From the NCBI RefSeq assembly GCF_036075115.1, contig NZ_CP107958.1:8432001-8496000 (forward strand): 64,000 nt of DNA, read 5' to 3'. Below, in pieces: positions 34,851 to 43,107 of the stretch. A model generated the notes under the pieces. It was not told where the DNA came from, searched no databases, and worked only from the letters and a program-made list of their open reading frames with translations. Within the stretch, counting starts at the first letter, position 1. Every line of letters starts with the position of its first letter. Origin of the DNA: Streptomyces sp. NBC_00377. GTDB lineage: Bacteria; Actinomycetota; Actinomycetes; Streptomycetales; Streptomycetaceae. The position numbers were made by a program, and so were the translations under genes.

Positions 34851-35396
34851 ATGACGACTCCCGGATTCCGGCCCACGCACGTCGTCCCGCAGGACGGCAT
34901 GCCCGCCTGGGACGCCCCCGACCCGGCCCGTCCCACCGTGCCCCTCGATCCGCTGCTGCCCGTCCGGCTCATGGAGCGGCGCGGCGACTGGGGGCACGTG
35001 CTGTGCTCCAACGGCTGGTCCGCCTGGGTCGACGGACGCCGTCTGGTCGCCGTCCCGCAGGACCCGCCCCACTCCGACGGCCCGCTCGCGGCCTCGGCCG
35101 ATCCGCGCCCGCTCCTCGGCCGCGCCGAAGACGCCCTCGCGCGCTACCGGGAGGCGGTGCGGGAACTGGCCGACGGCGGACTCGACGGCGAGTCCTTCCG
35201 CCGCCGGACCCAGGGCCTGCGGATCGGCGTGGTCGTCGACGGCGAGGACGTGTGGCTGTACGACCCGGCGCGCGAGAGCTGGGTGTACGGCGACGGCAGC
35301 CGCCTCAGCACGTACGCGACCGACCGGGCGCCGGACACGGCCGGGGACCAGGACCACACCGCCACCCGGGTCGTGGATCCCGGGCGGGGATCCTGA
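34851..35396 (+). CDS. SH3-like domain protein between FHA transporter and kinase (181 aa)
   Basis: Residues ~17-67 resemble a bacterial SH3 fold: MPAWDAPDPARPTVPLDPLL, PVRLMERRGDWGHVLCSNGW, SAWVDGRRLVAVPQ. A helical middle (GRAEDALARYREAVRELADG) and a short WLYDPARESWVYGDG strand pair follow. The Thr-containing C-terminus (HTATRVVDPG) could be a kinase target. No signal peptide is seen. A GGAGCGGCC site precedes the ATG. Its TGA overlaps the kinase ATG by one base, so the two are coupled; it may be an adaptor. Confidence 0.75.
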   Translation: MTTPGFRPTHVVPQDGMPAWDAPDPARPTVPLDPLLPVRLMERRGDWGHVLCSNGWSAWVDGRRLVAVPQDPPHSDGPLAASADPRPLLGRAEDALARYREAVRELADGGLDGESFRRRTQGLRIGVVVDGEDVWLYDPARESWVYGDGSRLSTYATDRAPDTAGDQDHTATRVVDPGRGS

Positions 35397-36373
35397 TGGC
35401 CCGCGCGTCGGCACCCTTCTCCGGCCGTCCCTCCGAACTGACCGGCCGGCGGATCGCCGGCTACCGCATCGAGCACGAGATCGGACGCGGCGGCATGGCC
35501 GTCGTCTACCGGGCCCACGACCTGCGACTGGACCGGACGGTCGCGCTCAAACTGCTCGCTCCCGAACTGGTGCGCAACGACGTGTTCCGCAAGCGCTTCA
35601 CCCATGAGTCACGGGTCGCCGCGGCCATCGACCACCCGCACATCGTGCCCGTCTTCGAGGCGGACGAGACCGACGGCGTCCTGTACATCGCCATGCGGTA
35701 CGTGGAGGGGAGCGATCTGCGCCACCTCCTCGACCGTGAGGGACCGCTGCCCCCGGCGACCGCCGTCCGGATCGCCGCTCAGGTCGCCTCCGCGCTGGAC
35801 GCCGCCCATGACCACGGGCTGGTCCACCGGGACGTCAAACCCGGCAACATCCTGGTCGCCCGGGGCACCGACAGCGACCACCCCGAGCACGTCTACCTCA
35901 CCGACTTCGGTCTGACGAAGAAGTCGCTGTCCCTGACCGGCTTCACGACGGTCGGCCAGTTCGTCGGCACCCTCGACTACGTCGCCCCCGAGCAGATCTC
36001 CGGGCAGCCGGTCGACGGCCGCTGCGACGTCTACGGTCTGGCCTGCGTGGTCTACGAGTGCCTGGCGGGCCGCCCGCCCTTCCTGCGCGACGACGACATG
36101 GCCCTGCTCTGGGCCCACCAGAATGCCGAACCGCCCCCGCTGACGGCGGCCCGCCCTGCCCTTCCCGCGTCCGTCGACACGGTGTTCGCCCGCGCGCTCG
36201 CCAAGAGCCCCGAGTCCCGCCATTCCACCTGCGGCGCCTTCGTCGCCGCCCTGCGGTCGTCCGCCGCGGGGGAACGCGGGCCCGGTGGTCCGCCGACGGA
36301 ACAGGCCGGGAGGCCGGCGCGGCAACCCCCGCCCTGGGCGCGTCCGGTCTTCCGCACGCTTCGTCCCGGCTGA
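35396..36373 (+). CDS. Ser/Thr protein kinase, cytoplasmic (325 aa)
   Basis: This is a complete Hanks-type kinase: Gly loop IGRGGMAVVY (29-38), Lys52 in VALKLL, HRDVKPGN (144-151), DFG (170-172), an activation loop with TTVGQFVGTLDYVAPE holding several Thr, and DVYGLACVVYECLAGRPPF. The C-terminal ~60 residues are Pro/Gly-rich with no transmembrane helix, so it is soluble. Coupling to the SH3-like gene and closeness to the FHA-ABC gene make the FHA domains its likely docking sites and the transporter its likely target. Confidence 0.94.
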   Translation: MARASAPFSGRPSELTGRRIAGYRIEHEIGRGGMAVVYRAHDLRLDRTVALKLLAPELVRNDVFRKRFTHESRVAAAIDHPHIVPVFEADETDGVLYIAMRYVEGSDLRHLLDREGPLPPATAVRIAAQVASALDAAHDHGLVHRDVKPGNILVARGTDSDHPEHVYLTDFGLTKKSLSLTGFTTVGQFVGTLDYVAPEQISGQPVDGRCDVYGLACVVYECLAGRPPFLRDDDMALLWAHQNAEPPPLTAARPALPASVDTVFARALAKSPESRHSTCGAFVAALRSSAAGERGPGGPPTEQAGRPARQPPPWARPVFRTLRPG

Positions 36374-36505
36374 TCCGAGCCGGGTCGCCGAGGGGAGTCC
36401 GCGGGGCGACCGCTTCGCGGCCGACGGCAGACGCCTCCGTCAGCGCGGGCGTCCCGGGCCCGCCACCCGAAGGGGCGCTCGGCCCGCGACGTGCACGCCG
36501 CCCCG

Positions 36506-37774
36506 TCAGCGGGCCTTCGGCGCGCGCCGTCGGCGGGCCCGCACCGCCAGAAGCCCGCCCAGGAATCCGGTGACCAGCCCCCACAGCGCGGCGAAGCCCA
36601 GCGCCGACCACAGCTCGGGACGCAGGAACAGCTCCCCGGACAGATCGCCGCCCAGGTCGCCGAGGCCGAGCACCGACAGACCGTAGTGCGCCGAGACCCG
36701 GCCGACCAGGCAGATCATCAGGACCGTGAGCACCAGCGCCACCGCCATGTGCACGGCGTGCCGCCAGGCGGGCGTCCGGGCGGGGGAGTGGGCCGTCATC
36801 ACGAACGCGGCGCCCAGCAGCAGGACGGCATCCACGGCGACCAGCCACCACACGCGGCCGTCGTACTCGGCGAGGGTGGCGAGGTTCAGCCGCGTGTCGT
36901 CCGGGGCGCGCAGCACCTCGTCCAGCACATGGGGCATGGGCAGCCCGAACGGACCCTCGACCCGGCCGTTCCAGGTGGCGCCCAGACCGATCGTGAACGT
37001 CAGCCACACCAGATTGGGCAGCCCGAGCAGGGCCGTGGCGGCGGTCGCGGCGGCGTGTCCCCGGGTCGCCGCGACGACCAGCGCGACGACGACGCCCAGG
37101 GCGACGCAGACGAGCAGCAGCAGGACCATCGCGTACGCGGCCGGCCGTACCGACCCGTGCAGGCGCAGCAGCCGGGCCGGCAACGGAGCCCCGGGCGAGA
37201 CCAGCAGCGCCAGCACCAGGACGCCGGCCAGCCACACGAGTCCGACCACAAGCGTGAGGGGGACGTCCGTGGTGAAGCCGGCCTCGGGGCTGACGCCGAA
37301 CAGTTCGCCGAGGTCGCTCAGCGTGTCGTCGCCGAGGGAGATCTTGAAGCTCTGGTGGGCGGCGAGGGCCAGTCCGAGCAGTCCGAGCAGCCACACCACG
37401 GCGATCCTGACCGCCCATCCGGCCAGCTCCGCGGCGCCCGCCACCGCCCGGTGCCGCAGCGGCCGCAGGAATCCGGCGCCCAGCACGAGCGCCCCGGCGA
37501 GGGTGACGGACAGCGGGATCACCGTCAGACCGGCCTGTGTGTCGGCGAGTGCGCCGGCGTTCCCGGAGAGTTCGACCGTGCCGCCGACGCTCGTGACGAC
37601 GGTCGCCGCGATCACCCGGGGGTAGGCGCCCTCGGGCAGGTCCGAGGCTCCGGCCGCCCACAGTCCCAGCGCCGCCACCACCCCCATCACGATCAGCCCG
37701 GCCAGTGCCACGACGGCCGCCCGCACCCAGCCATGGCGGGAGACTGCCTGCTCGTGCGGGGTGTGCGCGCTCAC
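36506..37774 (-). CDS. streptophobe-family membrane protein (422 aa)
   Basis: This polytopic membrane protein has about ten hydrophobic helices, starting with WVRAAVVALAGLIVMGVVAA. Ala/Gly/Val-rich helices, the loop GATWNGRVEGPFGLPMPHVL and a basic C-terminus (RARRRRAPKAR) match the Streptomyces family named streptophobe. Function is unknown; members often sit beside Ser/Thr kinase genes, as here with the kinase gene ending 132 bp away (convergent). It starts with GTG. Confidence 0.78.
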   Translation of the reverse strand: MSAHTPHEQAVSRHGWVRAAVVALAGLIVMGVVAALGLWAAGASDLPEGAYPRVIAATVVTSVGGTVELSGNAGALADTQAGLTVIPLSVTLAGALVLGAGFLRPLRHRAVAGAAELAGWAVRIAVVWLLGLLGLALAAHQSFKISLGDDTLSDLGELFGVSPEAGFTTDVPLTLVVGLVWLAGVLVLALLVSPGAPLPARLLRLHGSVRPAAYAMVLLLLVCVALGVVVALVVAATRGHAAATAATALLGLPNLVWLTFTIGLGATWNGRVEGPFGLPMPHVLDEVLRAPDDTRLNLATLAEYDGRVWWLVAVDAVLLLGAAFVMTAHSPARTPAWRHAVHMAVALVLTVLMICLVGRVSAHYGLSVLGLGDLGGDLSGELFLRPELWSALGFAALWGLVTGFLGGLLAVRARRRRAPKAR

Positions 37775-37970
37775 CCTGCCACGCTAAGCAGCACCGGGGG
37801 AGCGCGCCTGCCGGGAGGGCCGTCCGCGCCCGGCTTGCGAGCCGCGACCGCCTGGAGCACACAATGGTGCGTTGTGGAAGAAAGCGGCGCATAACGGATG
37901 GATCGGTCCTGTGGACTCTCCTCGGGGCCGACGGCCGGAGCGCTGCGAGAAGCCCACGTCGGGAGTGCTC

Positions 37971-39461
37971 GTGAGCGTCGAACCGCCGTCCTCCGGCCGC
38001 CCCACGGGACCGCCCTCCGGCCCGCTGTCGGGCCGGCCCCCGGAGCCGCCCTCGGGTCCGCCTTCCCAGCCCCCTTCGGGCCCGGGCTCCCGGCCCCCTT
38101 CCGGCCCGCCCTACGGACCGTCCGACGCCGACTCCCCGGAGGGCGGCGACGGGGAACCGCGCCGGCCCTGGTGGCGGTCCGGCCCCCGGATCGCACTGCT
38201 CACCACCGCGGTCGTGGCCGCCACGGCGCTGGTCCTGGTGCTCGCCCTGTCGAACGGCGGCGGCTCCGACCAGGTCGGCGAGGTCTTCATGCAGCCGGCC
38301 GGCGAACGGGGGCCCGAGCCCTACACGAAGCCCCCCACCACCGAGAACTCCTTCCCGCCCGCCTCCGTCGCCCCGGCCGGCTCCTCACCGCCCACCCGCA
38401 CCGTCCCCGGTGTCGACGGCGGGGAGAAGGGCCTCTACGGCGGTACCCGCAACGTGTCCGGCTGCGCCGTGGAGCAGCAGATCAAGGCCCTCGGGGCGGA
38501 GCCCGCGAAGAACAGGGCGTTCGCCTCCGTGGCCGGGGTCGCCCCCTCCGGGGTCCCGGCCCATCTGCGCTCCCTCACCCCCGTGCAGCTGCGTCTGGAC
38601 ACCCGCGTCACGAACCACGGATACCGCGACGGCGCCGCCACCTCCTATCAGGCCGTCCTCCAGGCCGGCACGGCCGTCCTGGTCGACCGACGCGGTGTCC
38701 CGAGGGTGCGCTGCGCGTGCGGGAACCCGCTGACCCCGCCGGTCGCCCAGCCGACGGGATTCAAGCGGACCGGCCACTCCTGGCCGTCGTACAGCCCGGC
38801 GACCACCGTCGTCGTCAAACCCTCCGTCACGGTGATCGACGTGTTCGTGCTCTACGACCCCGGACACGGCCACCACTGGTTCGCCCGTCGGCCGGGCGAC
38901 AGGCCCCAGCAGGACCGGCCGACCCGTCCGCCGCCGAGGCTCACTCCGACCATCACCGTCAGCACACCGGGTATGCCGAGCACGTCGACGAGCCGCGGCC
39001 CGGGCACCTCCCGGGCGTGCGACTCGCCCCCCGCCGACCGGCCGCCGGGCTGCCCGCCGCCCTCCTCCGGGACGTCCTCGGAAGAACCGAAGTCGGACGG
39101 GCCGAAGTCGGAGGAACCGTCCTCGGACGAACCCTCGTCGAAACCGCCGTCGTCACAGTCGTCCCGCGGCGAGAGGCCGGGAGTCGCACCCCCGTCCTCC
39201 GGAACCTCGTCCTCCGGAACCTCGTCCTCCGGCTCGTCGTCCTCCGGCTCGTCACCGCCGGTGTCCCCGTCCTCCGACTCCTCGGCTGCGAAGCCGCAGT
39301 CCGGCTCACCGTCCGCGGTCACGAGCGGTTCCGCGAGCTCCCTCTCCTCGCTCGCGGGGTCCGCGCCGCCGGCAGACGGCGCGGGTCGGTCGTCCCAGGC
39401 CGCTCGCTCCGGCGATGCCTCCCTCGCCCCCGGCTCCCCGGCCGGCTCACGGGCCGTGTGA
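37971..39461 (+). CDS. DUF6777-type membrane-anchored protein (496 aa)
   Basis: The cytoplasmic N-terminus is Pro/Ser/Gly-rich with repeats such as PSGPPSQPPSGP. A single membrane helix (IALLTTAVVAATALVLVLAL, near residues 75-95) leads to an outside domain containing EVFMQPAGERGPEPYTKPP, GLYGGTRNVSGCAVEQQ, VRCACGNPLTPP and FVLYDPGHGHHWFARRPG, as in DUF6777 proteins. The last ~150 residues are Ser/Pro low-complexity. Three Cys (SGCAV, RCACG) may form disulfides. The GTG at 37971 has GGGAG five bases upstream. Function is unknown. Confidence 0.8.
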   Translation: MSVEPPSSGRPTGPPSGPLSGRPPEPPSGPPSQPPSGPGSRPPSGPPYGPSDADSPEGGDGEPRRPWWRSGPRIALLTTAVVAATALVLVLALSNGGGSDQVGEVFMQPAGERGPEPYTKPPTTENSFPPASVAPAGSSPPTRTVPGVDGGEKGLYGGTRNVSGCAVEQQIKALGAEPAKNRAFASVAGVAPSGVPAHLRSLTPVQLRLDTRVTNHGYRDGAATSYQAVLQAGTAVLVDRRGVPRVRCACGNPLTPPVAQPTGFKRTGHSWPSYSPATTVVVKPSVTVIDVFVLYDPGHGHHWFARRPGDRPQQDRPTRPPPRLTPTITVSTPGMPSTSTSRGPGTSRACDSPPADRPPGCPPPSSGTSSEEPKSDGPKSEEPSSDEPSSKPPSSQSSRGERPGVAPPSSGTSSSGTSSSGSSSSGSSPPVSPSSDSSAAKPQSGSPSAVTSGSASSLSSLAGSAPPADGAGRSSQAARSGDASLAPGSPAGSRAV

Positions 39462-39505
39462 GACGCCCCGCCGGCCCTCCCGCGGACCGGGCCGAAACTG
39501 ACCTG

Positions 39506-39530
39506 GACTGTGTGGCGGAACTCGGGGTAC
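39506..39530 (+). promoter_or_regulatory. SigB-type promoter before the anti-sigma-like ATPase
   Basis: GACT (39506-39509) and GGGTAC (39525-39530) are 15 bp apart, matching the Streptomyces SigB consensus GNNT-N14-16-GGGTAC/T. The start point would be about 50 bases before the ATG at 39588. Confidence 0.55.
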
Positions 39531-39587
39531 GAGGACAAAGGCACAGCCAGCAGCGTCCGGCCAGTCCGGCCTCCGAGAGAGAAACGC

Positions 39588-40040
39588 ATGATCGAGCACC
39601 TGGACGGGGCAGTGATACCTACTGGTTTCGACGTACCCGTGGAACCGCTGCGGCGGGCGGCGCACTACACCGGTGAGCCCGGCTGCATAGCCGAGGCCAG
39701 GGCCTTCGCCGCGCACTTCGTCGAGCAGCTCAGGACGGAGTGGTGCGCCACGATCGGCGACCGGGTGACCGGTGAGGTGATGCTGGTGGTGAGTGAACTG
39801 ATCACCAACGCCGACCGGCACAGCAACGGGCCGTACATCCTGGAGCTGGAGGGTACGGACGCCTCGGTCACGGTCTGTGTCTACGACAGCAGCGACGCGC
39901 TGCCGATGCGGTTCCCCAAGGACCCCCAGCGGGTCGGCCGGCACGGTCTGGAGATCGTGTACGCGGTGGCCGCGCAGGTCAGTGCCGAGCGGGTGCCGGT
40001 CGGCAAGCGCGTGCGCGCCGTGCTCAGCTTCGGGTCGTAG
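39588..40040 (+). CDS. HATPase anti-sigma factor-type protein (RsbW/SpoIIAB-like, 150 aa)
   Basis: This GHKL-fold serine-kinase-type domain has the N box in VMLVVSELITNADRHSNG (residues ~64-81), a short VYDSSDALPMRF strand with the DxxxxxP-type motif, and RHGLEIVYAVAAQ. It matches the ATP-binding regulators of Streptomyces that switch SigB-family sigma factors through anti-anti-sigma proteins. It is convergent with the SigL-like gene (57 bp between ends), which is its natural candidate partner. No anti-anti-sigma gene is present in the window. Confidence 0.85.
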   Translation: MIEHLDGAVIPTGFDVPVEPLRRAAHYTGEPGCIAEARAFAAHFVEQLRTEWCATIGDRVTGEVMLVVSELITNADRHSNGPYILELEGTDASVTVCVYDSSDALPMRFPKDPQRVGRHGLEIVYAVAAQVSAERVPVGKRVRAVLSFGS

Positions 40041-40097
40041 CCCCGGCGGGCACCATGCCCCCGCCGGGGGGCTCGGCCTCCTGCCCGACCCGGGTGA

Positions 40098-40985
40098 TCA
40101 GGCGCAGCCGAGTTCGCCGAGCATCCCGTGGCGCAAGCGCGTGATGATCCGCTTGATCAGGCGCGACACGTGCATCTGCGAGCAGCCGAGCCGCTCGCCG
40201 ATCTCCGCCTGGGTGGCCTCCTCCACGAACCGCAGGTGGATGATCTGCCGGTCGCGCTCGCTGAGCTCGGCCATCAGCGGGGCGAGTGAGTGGAAGTCCT
40301 CGACGAGCCGCAGCCCGTACTCCTCGACGCCGATGAAGTCCGCCAGGACGGATTCGCCGTGCTCCGGGCCGTCGCCGGTGAGCGCGGCGTCGAGGGAGGA
40401 GGAGTTGTAGCCGTTCGAGGCGATCTGCGCCTCGACCACCTGGCTCTCCGCGAGGTTCATCAGGGTGGCCAGCTCGGACACGGTCGGCTCCCGGTCCAGG
40501 CGGCTGGAGAGCTCCTCGCGGGCCTTGGCCAGCTCGACGCGCAGCTCCTGAAGCCGCCGCGGGACGTGCACCGCCCAGGTCGTGTCCCGGAAGAAGCGCT
40601 TGATCTCACCGACGATGTACGGCAGCGCGAACGACGTGAACTCCACCTCGCGCGAGATCTCGAACCGGTCGATGGCCTTGATCAGGCCGATCATCCCGGT
40701 CTGGACGATGTCCTCCATGTCGTCCCCCCGGCCGCGGAACCGGCCGGCGGCGAACCGCACCAGGGACATGTTCATCTCGATGAGGGTGTTGCGCGCGTAC
40801 TGGAATTCCCGGGAGCCCTCTTCGAGCACGGTCAGCCGCTGGAAGAACTGACGGGAGAGCTCGCGTGCGTCGCGCGGAGCCACGCTCCGGGGCGCCTCGA
40901 TCCCGGGGAGGGGTCCGCCGTCCGTGCTGGTGACGGTGGTGTCCTCGACGGCCCCGGCCTCTGACCGGATCACGGCGCTGCCCAT
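40098..40985 (-). CDS. sigL: SigB/SigF-family sigma factor, SigL-like (295 aa)
   Basis: This is a group 3 sigma factor of the SigB/F/G type. Region 2 shows NMSLVRFAAGRFRGRGDDMEDIVQTG and MIGLIKAIDRFEISREVEF (residues ~90-135). Region 3 has RRLQELRVELAKAREELSSR. Region 4 ends ATQAEIGERLGCSQMHVSRL. Placement next to popR, clpP4 and clpP3 matches my recollection of S. coelicolor SCO7278 (SigL) beside SCO7279-7281, hence the name. AGGGAGAGAC precedes the ATG. A SigB-type promoter at 41068-41092 suggests autoregulation. Confidence 0.85.
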   Translation of the reverse strand: MGSAVIRSEAGAVEDTTVTSTDGGPLPGIEAPRSVAPRDARELSRQFFQRLTVLEEGSREFQYARNTLIEMNMSLVRFAAGRFRGRGDDMEDIVQTGMIGLIKAIDRFEISREVEFTSFALPYIVGEIKRFFRDTTWAVHVPRRLQELRVELAKAREELSSRLDREPTVSELATLMNLAESQVVEAQIASNGYNSSSLDAALTGDGPEHGESVLADFIGVEEYGLRLVEDFHSLAPLMAELSERDRQIIHLRFVEEATQAEIGERLGCSQMHVSRLIKRIITRLRHGMLGELGCA

Positions 40986-41054
40986 TGTCTCTCCCTGGAA
41001 AGTCACGGTTCGACGTCTGGTGTGTTCGGTCCGTGAGCGAGCGCGTGCAAGCCC

Positions 41055-41092
41055 TCTCGGGATGCGGGTACCCGCATCCCGAGAACCCATGC
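41055..41092 (-). promoter_or_regulatory. SigB-type promoter of sigL embedded in a 30-bp perfect palindrome
   Basis: The arms TCTCGGGATGCGGGT (41055-41069) and its exact complement (41070-41084) form a loopless 30-bp palindrome. On the minus strand GCAT (41092-41089) lies 15 bp before GGGTAC (41073-41068), a full match to GNNT-N14-16-GGGTAC. The start point would be near 41060, about 75 bases before the ATG. The plus-strand GGGTAC has no matching -35, so the promoter faces only sigL. Confidence 0.7.
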
Positions 41093-41194
41093 ATCCAGGG
41101 TTTCGGGACGGTGGAGCGCGGGACTCCGCCCGATTCCACCGAGGGCGCAACGCCCGGCCCTTCCGGTGGCGGCCCGGTTTCCTAGGCTGGGAAG

Positions 41195-41623
41195 GTGAGC
41201 AACCAAGCGCCGAACCGAGCCCGCGTGATCCCGCTGCGCCCGTCTGCCGAGCGCCCCGGCGTCGCCCCGGCCACCGCTTCCCCCGCCGCCCCGGCACCCG
41301 CTCCCCGGTCCCGGCCGCGCGAACCCCTGTGGCGCGACCTGGTCGGGGACGTCCTGCGCCGTGAGCGCCGGGCGCAGGAACGCACGCTCAAGGACGTCGC
41401 CGACGCGGCCCGTATCTCCATGCCCTACCTCTCCGAGGTGGAGCGCGGCCGCAAGGAGGCCTCCTCGGAGGTCCTCGCGGCCGCCGCCCACGCCCTCGGC
41501 CTGAGCCTGGGCGATCTGCTGGCCCGGGCCCAGGGAGAGCTGGTCAGGCTCAGCAGCCGCCACCCCGTCCGCGGCCGCACGGCCGTGCCGTCGTCCTACG
41601 ACGGCCTCTGCCTGGCCGCCTGA
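41195..41623 (+). CDS. popR: XRE-family activator PopR/ClgR type (142 aa)
   Basis: A Pro/Ala-rich N-terminal tail (residues 1-43) precedes a Cro/C1 helix-turn-helix: WRDLVGDVLRRERRAQERTL, KDVADAARISMPYLSEVERG, RKEASSEVLAAAAHALGLSL, GDLLARAQGEL. The SEVERGRKEASSEVLAA block is diagnostic for ClgR and its paralogue PopR, which activates clpP3-clpP4. The C-terminus ends CLAA, a possible Clp-type degradation tag, since PopR is itself a ClpP substrate. TAGGCT (41183-41188) ends six bases before the GTG, suggesting a leaderless message. It is convergent with clpP4. Confidence 0.87.
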   Translation: MSNQAPNRARVIPLRPSAERPGVAPATASPAAPAPAPRSRPREPLWRDLVGDVLRRERRAQERTLKDVADAARISMPYLSEVERGRKEASSEVLAAAAHALGLSLGDLLARAQGELVRLSSRHPVRGRTAVPSSYDGLCLAA

Positions 41624-41642
41624 CGGACCGCGGGCCGGCGTC

Positions 41643-42245
41643 TCACACCGTCACGGGACGCCGGCTCAGCACCTCGTCGGCCAGGCCGTACGCCACCGCC
41701 TCCTGCGCGGTGAACACCTTGTCGCGGTCCATGTCCGCACGCAGGGTCGCGATGTCGTGGCGCGTGTGGCGGGCCAGCACCTCCTCCACCTGAGAGCGGA
41801 TACGGACCATCTCCTTGGCCTGGAGCGCGAGATCCGAGACGGTGCCCTGCCGGCCGCCGCTGGCCGGTTGCCCGAGCAGCACGCGCGCGTGCTCCAGGAC
41901 GAGCCGGCGGCCGGGATCCCCGCCCGCGAGCAGCACGGCCGCCGTCGACGCGGCCTGTCCGACACACAGGGTCGAGATCGGCGCCTGGACGAACGTCATC
42001 GTGTCGTAGATCGCCATCAGCGAGGTGAACGAGCCGCCGGGGGAGTTGAGGTAGATCGAGATCTCGCTCTCCGGGGACGCGGCCTCCAGATGCAGGAGCT
42101 GCGCGATCACGACGTTCGCGACGCCGTCGTCGATCTCGGTGCCGAGGAAGATGATCCGTTCGTTCAGCAGCCGGCTGAACACGTCGTAGGACCGCTCGCC
42201 CTGCGGGGTCCGCTCGACCACGTTCGGAATCGTGTAGGTCCCCAT
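41643..42245 (-). CDS. clpP4: ClpP-family protease subunit ClpP4 lacking the catalytic His (200 aa)
   Basis: The ClpP fold is clear: IIFLGTEIDDGVANVVIAQL, YLNSPGGSFTSLMAIYDTM, VGQAASTAAVLLAGGD, DMDRDKVFTAQEAVAYGLAD. Ser100 and Asp171 align with the catalytic Ser and Asp. Where ClpP has (M/L)(I/L)HQP, this protein has VLLGQPASGG, so the catalytic His is Gly125; the codon is GGG in the given sequence. It should be inactive alone and act only in a mixed ring with ClpP3. One base separates it from the clpP3 stop, so they form one operon. Confidence 0.9.
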   Translation of the reverse strand: MGTYTIPNVVERTPQGERSYDVFSRLLNERIIFLGTEIDDGVANVVIAQLLHLEAASPESEISIYLNSPGGSFTSLMAIYDTMTFVQAPISTLCVGQAASTAAVLLAGGDPGRRLVLEHARVLLGQPASGGRQGTVSDLALQAKEMVRIRSQVEEVLARHTRHDIATLRADMDRDKVFTAQEAVAYGLADEVLSRRPVTV

Positions 42246-42246
42246 G

Positions 42247-42885
42247 TCACAGCCCCATCCGTCGCTTCTGCGCGGCCGGGCGGACGTCCGCGAGGGACTC
42301 CACGACCCGGTCCACCATGCCGTACTCCCGGGCCTGCTCGGCCGTGAACCAGCGGTCGCGGTCGCCGTCGCGCGAGATGGCCTCCGGGGACTGCCCGGTG
42401 TGCTCGGCGGTGATCCGTTCGATGGTCCGCTTGGTGTGCTCCAGGTTCTCCGCCTGGATCTCGATGTCCGCCGTGGTGCCGCCGATCCCGGCCGACGGCT
42501 GGTGCATCATGATGCGCGCGTTCGGCAGCGCGAACCGCTTGCCGGCCGCGCCGACGCTCAGCAGGAACTGGCCCATGCTGGCCGCGAAGCCCATGGCGAG
42601 CGTCGAGACGTCGTTGGGGATCAGCCGCATCGTGTCGTAGATGGCCAGCCCCGCGTGCACCGACCCGCCCGGGCTGTTGATGTACAGGACGATGTCGGTG
42701 CGCGGGTCCTCCGCCGACAGGATCAGCAGCTGTGCGCAGACCCGGTTCGCGGACACCTCGTCCACCTGAGTCCCCAGCAGCACGATGCGCTGCCCGAGCA
42801 GTTGGGCGGCGAGATGGTCGTCGAACCGGGACGGTGCGGTGTCGCCCTCCTCGGCGCGGGGGGCGAGCGTGGTGAGTGGCGTCAT
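42247..42885 (-). CDS. clpP3: ClpP-family protease subunit ClpP3 (212 aa)
   Basis: This is the first gene of the clpP3-clpP4 operon and has a full triad: Ser103 in GFAASMGQFLLS, His128 in RIMMHQPSAG and Asp173 in AISRDGDRDRWF. LGTQVDEVSANRVCAQLLIL and YINSPGGSVHAGLAIYDTM are standard. Degradation requires a Clp ATPase encoded elsewhere. GAGGAGA precedes the ATG. PopR-type boxes lie 73-102 bp upstream. In S. lividans this operon is induced when ClpP1 fails, because PopR then accumulates. Confidence 0.93.
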   Translation of the reverse strand: MTPLTTLAPRAEEGDTAPSRFDDHLAAQLLGQRIVLLGTQVDEVSANRVCAQLLILSAEDPRTDIVLYINSPGGSVHAGLAIYDTMRLIPNDVSTLAMGFAASMGQFLLSVGAAGKRFALPNARIMMHQPSAGIGGTTADIEIQAENLEHTKRTIERITAEHTGQSPEAISRDGDRDRWFTAEQAREYGMVDRVVESLADVRPAAQKRRMGL

Positions 42886-42957
42886 CGGTTCTCCTCGTCG
42901 TGGCGTGGATGCCGTCGACTCCACTCTTGACCCCGGTGGACGCCCGCACCCCGATCC

Positions 42958-42987
42958 TCTGCCCGCAGCAGATCCGCCGTGGGCAGA
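42958..42987 (-). promoter_or_regulatory. two adjacent PopR-type boxes upstream of clpP3
   Basis: TCTGCC-cgc-AGCAGA (42958-42972) and TCCGCC-gtg-GGCAGA (42973-42987) directly abut. Each has one mismatch to TCTGCC-N3-GGCAGA, the PopR-bound palindrome I recall from S. lividans, where there are also two. The outer half-sites are perfect complements. Confidence 0.75.
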
Positions 42988-43107
42988 GCGGCCGCCCGCT
43001 CGCACGGTTCGCCGACGCCGTCCGGATGACCTCACGGCCCGAGCGATGAGTTCCGGGGCGAGCGGGAGTCGACACTGATGACCGCGTCCCACGCCCAGGA
43101 GGTAAAG

